A stretch of DNA of 64,000 nucleotides from an uncultured bacterium (GTDB lineage: Bacteria; Actinomycetota; Coriobacteriia; Coriobacteriales; Coriobacteriaceae), in the NCBI GenBank assembly GCA_905214905.1, contig CAJMNK010000001.1, positions 1 through 64,000 on the forward strand. The letters are read 5' to 3'. The translations under genes were made by a program, and so were the position numbers. The notes below the pieces were generated by a model. It was not told the DNA's origin, searched no databases, and saw only the letters and a list, made by a program, of their open reading frames with translations. Of this stretch, positions 57,947 to 64,000 are shown piece by piece. Positions within the stretch are counted from its first letter, which is position 1. Each line of letters opens with the position of its first letter.

Positions 57947-57974
57947 GTATGGCCCATCGACCAAGGAGGCCGTT

Positions 57975-60371
57975 ATGTACGGAAACCACTTTGACAAGCA
58001 AACCCAACGCGAGCGTACCTGCTCGCTGGTTCACGGTACTTGGCGTTGTGTGGGTGCCAAAATCGCTTGCGCTGGCGCGTGTGCGCTTATGGTCGGCCAG
58101 CTGCTGCTGCCGAGCGTGGCGCTTGCGACCGAATGTGACGATTCCGTCGCTGCGATGGGCGAGGTTGCCGCGGCTCCGGTGACGCCGACGGTTGCGGAGG
58201 ATACGGCTGCAACGACCGCACCGGCTGCTTCGACCGCGCCTGCAACCGATGCTGCTCCGACGGTACAAGCCACCGTTGAGCCTCAGCAGACAATCCCAGC
58301 CGATGCCGCCAATGAGTCTAGCGGTTCGGCGCTCGCTGGGCAAAACGCTTCTGGCGACGACACCGCCGCCACGCCGGCGAATGACGCCATCATGCCCTGC
58401 GGTGTGACCGATGTTGTTGGCGGCAGCGGCGTTAGGGTCAATATTACGGTGCGGAACAATTACACCGACATCAAGAAAGAAGAAACGATTGAGTATGTGA
58501 AGGGGATTGCCCTTGTAGATGGAGACCAGTCTGCTCTCGATGGTAGCGCTTTGACTTTTATCGGCCTGGGGGACTTGATCGTCCATGCGGCGTATGACAG
58601 TGCGAGCAATAAAACAACGCTTACCCTGGATATCAGCAAGATTCAGAGACAGAAGGAGGAGCAGAAGTACTTTACAGAGTACAAGGAGAATAAGTCCAAG
58701 ATGACGACCACCTATGATGGATCCAAGCTTACGTATACGGGTACAGAGCCCGGGAATATCATCATCGGTGATCCGGACGACGCCTTTAAAGGAGACACCG
58801 AGGCGACCGGGAAACCCACTATTAACGAGATCCGGGATGACTACTACACCCGCACCCATGTCTACGAGAGGGCGTGCCTTGTTATCCCGGCAGCGGAATC
58901 AGAATCGGAATCCATCTCCTTTGCCAATGTTCAGAATACGAACTTCAATTGGCAGCTGGATACTGGTCCGCAGGCGACGGCAGGTGTCCCTAACTACGAT
59001 GCAGATAAATACGAAATCGCTTATGAATGCTGGCAGGAATTTGAAAACAACGAACCCGTTGCTGCCTGGTATTCCGATAACGGCTCACATGGTTCCCTGC
59101 CGACTATTACAAAGTTTAAAAGCGGGAAAGAGTACGTGTATTCTCTTATGCTGAAGCCAAAAGACGGATATTCCTTCAGCGATGAAACCGTTGTTACCGT
59201 AAACGGGGAAACCGTAAAGTCGAGTCTAAGCGGAGAATTCCTGTATGTCCCTGCTATTAAAACAATTACGATGCCTACTTCGTCGGAAAACGAAGCTCTT
59301 GAGAATCTAAACGTCAACAACGTGAAAACCGACTACGCGCCCGGCGAGGCGCCGCGTGCGACCGCGACGATTCCTGCCGCCGATGCCGATAAGTATGAGA
59401 TCGCCTATGAGTGCTGGGAAGAGATGGATGGCAGGGACCCTGCGGAGCTCAAGCCCGTTGCCTTCTGGTATTCCGACCCCGCAGAGTACAAGCCGGGCAT
59501 GAAGAAGATTGACCACTTCGAAGAGGGCAAGTTCTACATGTATTCCGTCGAGCTGAGGCTCAAGGACGACAATACCGTGGCCGATGACTGCAATATGAAC
59601 GTCAACGGCCATTGGACGCACCACATCAAGACCGTCAACGGCGTCTTCGCGCCAAACGCTGACAATATGCTGTGCGAGCAGCCGATCGACGAATGGCGGG
59701 CCATCGACGTTATCGAGATCAATGGCGCCACGACCACCTTCAAGGCAGGCGACAGGCCGGTCTTTACGGCGAGTGTTCCGATGGGTTCCAACTCCCTTCC
59801 TCAGTGTGAGTTCTGGACGGGTAGCGACGGCAGCGAAGTGAACTCCCAGAAGTTCTGGGATCAGAACATTACAAACCACATCGATGCTTTTAAGCCTGGC
59901 GTGACCTATCGCTACGGCATCTACCTCAAGTCCGCGCGCGGCTTCTACTTCACGCCCGACACCAAGCTGGTGGTCAACGGCGTGGAATGCGGCTACCAGG
60001 TCGCGGATAGCGTATCCGATGAGGACAGCGGCTGGATCTACACCCTGTGGCTCAACACTGATCTGACCTTTACGCCTGAAGCCACGCCGACTCCCGATCC
60101 GCAGCCTACGCCGGATCCCAAGCCGACACCGCAGCCTGAGGTGAAGCCTGAGACTAAGCCCGGGGTGAAGCCCGAGACCAAGCCCGCGGCCAAGCCGGCC
60201 ACGACAACCGCCACGACCAAGACGGTTGAGAAAACCACGCAGGCCAAGAAGGGCGATGCTGTCCTGGCTACCACGGGGGATACCACCGCGATGACGGTCG
60301 CCGCCCTAGGCATCGCCGGCGCAACCGTAGCCGCCGCCGGCCTCGCCGCGACCAAGCGCCGCAAGCATTAG
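57975..60371 (+). CDS. Wall-anchored repeat surface protein
   Basis: 798 residues from 57975 (AAGGAGG upstream). A long basic N-terminus plus hydrophobic core (about 28-50, cut near ALATE) forms the signal. An Ala/Thr/Pro-rich stretch (about 55-135) and an unknown domain follow. Then come three related units of about 110-130 residues (near 330-440, 458-570, 575-690), the first two sharing DADKYEIAYECW. A Pro/Lys/Thr-rich wall-spanning segment and the tail LATTGD, a hydrophobic span and TKRRKH complete it, so the sorting signal has Ala in place of Pro. Codon use shifts to AT-rich between about 58430 and 59330, suggesting a mosaic gene. Ligand unknown. Confidence 0.85.
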   Translation: MYGNHFDKQTQRERTCSLVHGTWRCVGAKIACAGACALMVGQLLLPSVALATECDDSVAAMGEVAAAPVTPTVAEDTAATTAPAASTAPATDAAPTVQATVEPQQTIPADAANESSGSALAGQNASGDDTAATPANDAIMPCGVTDVVGGSGVRVNITVRNNYTDIKKEETIEYVKGIALVDGDQSALDGSALTFIGLGDLIVHAAYDSASNKTTLTLDISKIQRQKEEQKYFTEYKENKSKMTTTYDGSKLTYTGTEPGNIIIGDPDDAFKGDTEATGKPTINEIRDDYYTRTHVYERACLVIPAAESESESISFANVQNTNFNWQLDTGPQATAGVPNYDADKYEIAYECWQEFENNEPVAAWYSDNGSHGSLPTITKFKSGKEYVYSLMLKPKDGYSFSDETVVTVNGETVKSSLSGEFLYVPAIKTITMPTSSENEALENLNVNNVKTDYAPGEAPRATATIPAADADKYEIAYECWEEMDGRDPAELKPVAFWYSDPAEYKPGMKKIDHFEEGKFYMYSVELRLKDDNTVADDCNMNVNGHWTHHIKTVNGVFAPNADNMLCEQPIDEWRAIDVIEINGATTTFKAGDRPVFTASVPMGSNSLPQCEFWTGSDGSEVNSQKFWDQNITNHIDAFKPGVTYRYGIYLKSARGFYFTPDTKLVVNGVECGYQVADSVSDEDSGWIYTLWLNTDLTFTPEATPTPDPQPTPDPKPTPQPEVKPETKPGVKPETKPAAKPATTTATTKTVEKTTQAKKGDAVLATTGDTTAMTVAALGIAGATVAAAGLAATKRRKH

Positions 60372-60407
60372 AGCTGGGTGACGGCTCTCGTTCTCGGCCT
60401 CAGCAAA

Positions 60408-60545
60408 ATCTCAATCTGTAACACCAAACTGCCCAAAACGGCTCTAGATGTTACAGATTGAGATGAACCGAATGGCCGCCAATCTAATGTCTCGATCTGT
60501 AACACCAAGCGGGGAATTTGACCTCTTACTGTTACAGATCGAGAC
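60408..60545. repeat. Two tandem palindromes with ATCTGTAACA arms
   Basis: Copy 1 (60408-60464) has 16-bp arms ATCTCAATCTGTAACA; copy 2 (60489-60545) has GTCTCGATCTGTAACA. Both start their loops with CCAA. The two arm differences are matched by changes on the opposite arm, so pairing is kept. The region 60372-60707 holds no gene. Confidence 0.8.
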
Positions 60546-60565
60546 AAACCGGCCGGCTAAGTCCA

Positions 60566-60604
60566 AAACCACCACAAAGATGCCTGTCCCCTTTGTGGTG
60601 GTTT
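60566..60604. repeat. GTCCCC-family palindrome
   Basis: AAACCACCACAAAG pairs with CTTTGTGGTGGTTT (14 bp) around ATGCCTGTCCC. The same arms are used at 11607 and 56310. Confidence 0.8.
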
Positions 60605-60613
60605 GCGCAGGTA

Positions 60614-60647
60614 GAACGGTAGGTTCGTATATATGAACCTACCGTTC
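60614..60647. promoter_or_regulatory. 13-bp inverted repeat upstream of the LRR surface gene
   Basis: GAACGGTAGGTTC and GAACCTACCGTTC enclose GTATATAT and are followed by GCTTTGTTTTT. It could be an operator, given the GGTTC-N8-GAACC match at 57851-57878, or a terminator of upstream transcription. Confidence 0.55.
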
Positions 60648-60707
60648 GCTTTGTTTTTGGACAACGATTACGCTGGATGACTTTTGGTTTGCAGGAAAGG
60701 AACGACC

Positions 60708-63700
60708 ATGAGGTGGACTACTGTTCGAGCGCTTTGCCGCCGCCTGACCATTGCCGCGGTGACCCTCACCATGGTGACGGGCTCGTTGCCCGTGGGCGCG
60801 TTTGCTGAGGTGTTCACCACCGATAGCACCTTTGTGCAGACGGATGTCGAGCAAGTAGACGCCGCCGACCCCGCCGACGCTGCGCCCGATGCCGATGCCG
60901 CCAACGCCGCCGACCCCGCGTCCGATGCCGGCGCTGCCGACCCCACAGTGCCCGATACCGGTGACACCCCTACGCCCCCGGCCTCCGAGATTGCATCGGC
61001 GGCGGGCCTGACGGGCGCCGGGCAGACCGAGAGCACACCTGCGGGTACGCTCGCCACCGATCTTGTCGAGGGCAAGGAGCTCGCCGAGCAGCAGAAGCAA
61101 GAGGAGACTTCCGGCACCGAGGCGACCTGGAACGAGGAACTTGAACTCTGGGCAACCTCGAAGGGCGCCACGGGCGTAAAGGACGAATACGACGATGGCT
61201 ACGTGGCCGGCGAGCAGACCCCCGCGCAGTACTACTTCTCGATTGATAGCCTCACCAACGAAATTTCTATCGAGTATGGCGACGCGGGCATTACCACGTT
61301 GGAGGTGCCCTCGACCATCGACGACAAAAATGTCGTAAGCCTTACGGGTATGGGAAGCGCTGTGCTCACATCGATCACCTTCGCCCCTAATTCGCATGTC
61401 CGCTCGGTTGGAGGCTTGGGCGGCAGCAGCATCAAAGAGATCGCACTGCCCGATTCGGTCGAGGAGCTCAAGAGCTATGCATTCTACAAAAGCAAGACGC
61501 TCCAAACGGTAACCTGGCCCAACAACGCGGCCTTTACCACGATTCCCGAGCAGGCCTTTAAGGAATGTGAACAACTTGACGACAATGTGGTGGCAACGCT
61601 GCCGCCTTCGGTCAAAACTATCGACTATCTTGCATTCGCCTATTGCGGCGTGCCGCAGTTCTATGTCTCGGACACAACAGTGCTCACCTTTACCCAGATC
61701 AACGTGCCGGGCACGGTGGAGCGGATTGAGCGCAATGCCTTTGACGGGTGCTCCTTTGTGTCGTCGGTGACGATCGGCGACGGCGTTAAATATATCGGAG
61801 CGCACGCGTTCGCCTCTCTTGATCCTGCGATTGCCGGCAAAGAGATTGTGCTACCCAAAAGCGTGGAAATGATAGAGTGGGGAGCTTTTGAGAACACGAG
61901 ATACGGAAACGAGACGAACCATAATGCCGTTGCCCTGCGCGTGATGAACCCCGATCTTCAGTTTGGTGAGGCGGGCTATTCGGGCGACTATAATGAGCGC
62001 GTGACAATCGATGGCGTAACGTATGCGATTCCCTTTAGTGAAGGTCAGACCATCTATGCCTATGCGACCGATTCGGCTGGCAACCCCTCGATGGTCAAAA
62101 AGCTTGCCGATGCCGTGGCCGATCGCAAGGACTCCGTCGATTCCTCGAAGCCTGCCTACACGTTTGAGTGGATGGGCGAGGCGGCCCAGGTGACGGGCAA
62201 ACTTCCCCAGAGCGCGACGGCTACACTCGTGCAGGCGGGGCAGTCCACGCCGCTGGCGGTTGGCGATGACGGCAGCTTTACAGCGGACGCTCTCTCCAAG
62301 ACAGCAGCCACCCTGCGCATTTCGCTCAGCGGTTACTATGACATGGTGCTGGCGCGCCCGGGCGACCAGATGACGAGCACATGGAATATCGGAGAGATAA
62401 AGGCGGAGGACTTTACCAAGATTCCGGCCTCGCGCGCGATTGAGCTCAACGTGGCCTATCTCGAACCGGTCGCAGGCCAGGATAAGACCGAACGCATTGA
62501 GCTCGATAGTCTCAATAACATCGATCTGACGGTGAAGAGCGGCGGCAAGACGCTTAAGCCTGCCAAGGGTGACAAGGAAAACGACTTCCGTATCCAGGGC
62601 ACAGCACTCGTGGTGTCGCAGGCCATTGCCGACGCGGACCAGGATCTGGAGATAACGCTCGAGCCCAAAGACAGCCTCAAGCTGGGTGGGGCGACGGCGA
62701 CGGTGAAGCCCTCGGCCGGCAAGGTCGATATCGACTTGAAGCCCTGGGGTACGGCGACGGTCACGACCAAGGGCGACTACCAGGGCGCCAACCGCGTGCT
62801 GGTGTTCCGTACGTCCGATGGCAAGCTCGTCGCCGACGGTGTCACCTATTTGATGGGTTACGAAGACGATGGCACCGCGCCTATCATGAAGGCCGAGACG
62901 CCGCGTCTTAAGGCCGGTTCGTACACCATCCTCGCCTTTAACAAGACGAGCTACGACATCCAAGCGACGAGCTATTCCACGTTTAGCCGCCTAGGGCTGA
63001 CCGTGGGTAAGCATATCGCGCAAAAGCAGGTGAAGATCGAGGACGGCAAACAGCTCGACGTGACGCTCGACGTCCCCACGTTTGACGTGGAGACGTATCG
63101 TGCCGAGCGTGGGCTGACGGCGGGCTCGGTTATCGCTGATTCGTCCGCGGTCGTTGGCGTGGAGACCGAGCTGCGCATTCATTACGAGCTCAAGGACAGC
63201 CAGGCTGCCAAGATTGAGATTCCGCTGGCCAAGGATGCCGTCGAGGATGTGTCCGCAGGCGCTCGCGAAGCCGGCGCCAGCTCCGATGCCATGTGGGCTG
63301 GCACAACTTGGGAGGGCGACAACCTCGTTCTCGATATGAAGAAGAGTGCGGGCGCCGATGTGTTTGTGCGCTTTAAGCCTAAGGCCGCGGGCATCTATGC
63401 CATCTCGCCGCTCATTACGCTGGGCGAGGTGACATTGCCGCTGGGAAGCACCACACTCGAGATTAGCGGATCGCGCATCGAGGTCGACAGCACCGACGTT
63501 CACAGCCTGCTGGGCAATGTGGCCTACGTATACGCAGCGCCCGGCAAAAGCGTGCAGCTTACCGTGGGCGCGGGCGCCTCGGCCGCAAAGTACACTGGCA
63601 AGACCAATAAACTCGGCCGTGCCAAGATTGAATACGACCTGCCGCAGGATACGCTTGCCGCCGAGCGTGTGACGCTCGAAGCGCGCGTGGGCTCGACCGA

Positions 63701-64000
63701 CGTCGCCGCCGCTGCCGCAGAGGTGACGGCTCGCAATTATGTGCGCTATGTTCCGGGCGCTTCGGTCTGGAACTTTGATGTGACGTATCGTGGCGGTACG
63801 CAAAACCTGGTCAAGGACGGCAAGGACACCGGCAAGAGCCTGTGGACCTTCCATCATCTGCCACAAAAGAAGAACGCCTACTGGACCTTTGACATCACGC
63901 TCGAGGTGGGAAACGAAGAGGCCGCCGACACGCTCGACCTGTACGTGGACTGCGTGGATGGCAAGACGGTGACGATTCCTCTGACTCAAAAGTCGCGCGA
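60708..64000 (+). CDS. BspA-type leucine-rich-repeat surface protein, 3' end outside the window
   Basis: The frame is open from 60708 (AGGAAAGGAA upstream) to the window end, 1097 codons with no stop. The signal peptide covers about 1-33 (cut near AFAEV). A low-complexity Ala/Asp/Pro segment (about 50-95) follows. LRR_5-type repeats occupy about 205-410, with ITFAPNSHVRSVGGLGG, IALPDSVEELKSYAFYKSK, VPGTVERIERNAFDGCS and LPKSVEMIEWGAFENT. Then come beta-rich, Ig-like domains to the end. BspA-like proteins bind host or bacterial surfaces. The anchor region is not seen. It follows the repeat protein at 57975 on the same strand. Confidence 0.88.
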   Translation, partial: MRWTTVRALCRRLTIAAVTLTMVTGSLPVGAFAEVFTTDSTFVQTDVEQVDAADPADAAPDADAANAADPASDAGAADPTVPDTGDTPTPPASEIASAAGLTGAGQTESTPAGTLATDLVEGKELAEQQKQEETSGTEATWNEELELWATSKGATGVKDEYDDGYVAGEQTPAQYYFSIDSLTNEISIEYGDAGITTLEVPSTIDDKNVVSLTGMGSAVLTSITFAPNSHVRSVGGLGGSSIKEIALPDSVEELKSYAFYKSKTLQTVTWPNNAAFTTIPEQAFKECEQLDDNVVATLPPSVKTIDYLAFAYCGVPQFYVSDTTVLTFTQINVPGTVERIERNAFDGCSFVSSVTIGDGVKYIGAHAFASLDPAIAGKEIVLPKSVEMIEWGAFENTRYGNETNHNAVALRVMNPDLQFGEAGYSGDYNERVTIDGVTYAIPFSEGQTIYAYATDSAGNPSMVKKLADAVADRKDSVDSSKPAYTFEWMGEAAQVTGKLPQSATATLVQAGQSTPLAVGDDGSFTADALSKTAATLRISLSGYYDMVLARPGDQMTSTWNIGEIKAEDFTKIPASRAIELNVAYLEPVAGQDKTERIELDSLNNIDLTVKSGGKTLKPAKGDKENDFRIQGTALVVSQAIADADQDLEITLEPKDSLKLGGATATVKPSAGKVDIDLKPWGTATVTTKGDYQGANRVLVFRTSDGKLVADGVTYLMGYEDDGTAPIMKAETPRLKAGSYTILAFNKTSYDIQATSYSTFSRLGLTVGKHIAQKQVKIEDGKQLDVTLDVPTFDVETYRAERGLTAGSVIADSSAVVGVETELRIHYELKDSQAAKIEIPLAKDAVEDVSAGAREAGASSDAMWAGTTWEGDNLVLDMKKSAGADVFVRFKPKAAGIYAISPLITLGEVTLPLGSTTLEISGSRIEVDSTDVHSLLGNVAYVYAAPGKSVQLTVGAGASAAKYTGKTNKLGRAKIEYDLPQDTLAAERVTLEARVGSTDVAAAAAEVTARNYVRYVPGASVWNFDVTYRGGTQNLVKDGKDTGKSLWTFHHLPQKKNAYWTFDITLEVGNEEAADTLDLYVDCVDGKTVTIPLTQKSR

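Overview
This window looks like chromosome from a Gram-positive, GC-rich gut actinobacterium of the class Coriobacteriia, most likely Collinsella or a close relative. That is inferred from the mix of genes: SpaA-type pilins, sortase-anchored glycosidase and leucine-rich-repeat surface proteins, a multi-membrane-span LuxR regulator, a mannose-family PTS, and an rpsF-ssb-rpsR-rplI-dnaB cluster. No 16S rRNA is present to confirm it.

Layout. 1-330: tRNA-Ile/tRNA-Ala/tRNA-Ile cluster. 464-3787: bifunctional-nuclease-domain protein, two small unknowns and the GTPase TypA/BipA. 4212-11496: a three-gene sortase-dependent pilus locus with no sortase gene next to it. 11646-13587 (minus): a bactofilin-like membrane protein and a TRIC/UPF0126-type channel. 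13717-14989: a nuclease-like gene bracketed by two long palindromes that are inverted copies of each other. 15022-15334 (minus): two tRNA-Ser genes. 15784-19076: rpsF-ssb-rpsR-rplI-dnaB. 19170-22599: purA, purD and a Nudix hydrolase. 22681-25438: an ABC exporter and an unknown membrane protein. 25647-30408: carA-carB. 30624-34473: a GntR/UTRA regulator divergent from a mannose-family PTS (IIA, IIB, IIC, IID). 34669-35540: a small membrane protein and a MarR regulator. 36055-42468: a giant, wall-anchored multidomain GH31 enzyme. 42686-45988: purE, a class B-type sortase, a MoaE-like protein and a CmpB-type membrane protein. 46275-49897: purF-purM-purN. 50023-52344: an orphan PTS IIA, a PpiC-type foldase and a YqeY protein. 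52601-56302: a polar amino acid ABC importer and a cytidylate-kinase-like protein. 56345-57748 (minus): a membrane LuxR regulator. 57975-64000: two large surface proteins, the second cut by the window end.

How the genes fit together. De novo purine synthesis (purA, D, E, F, M, N) and carbamoyl phosphate synthesis (carAB) are spread among surface-exposure and sugar-uptake genes. The sortase at 43186 is the only one in the window and is a candidate for anchoring some of the five proteins with LPXTG-like tails; whether it can polymerise the pilus is open. The GntR regulator has a good operator candidate inside the promoter of the PTS operon.

The least-explained material is between genes. I see at least five families of palindromic intergenic repeats, several with paired base changes that keep the stem. 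I also see two 9-base homopolymer tracts just upstream of surface-protein genes, and a short motif enriched in three AT-rich leader regions. The best candidate for an undescribed unit is the palindrome-bracketed nuclease-like gene at 13717-14989. All calls are from reading the sequence; no database search was run.
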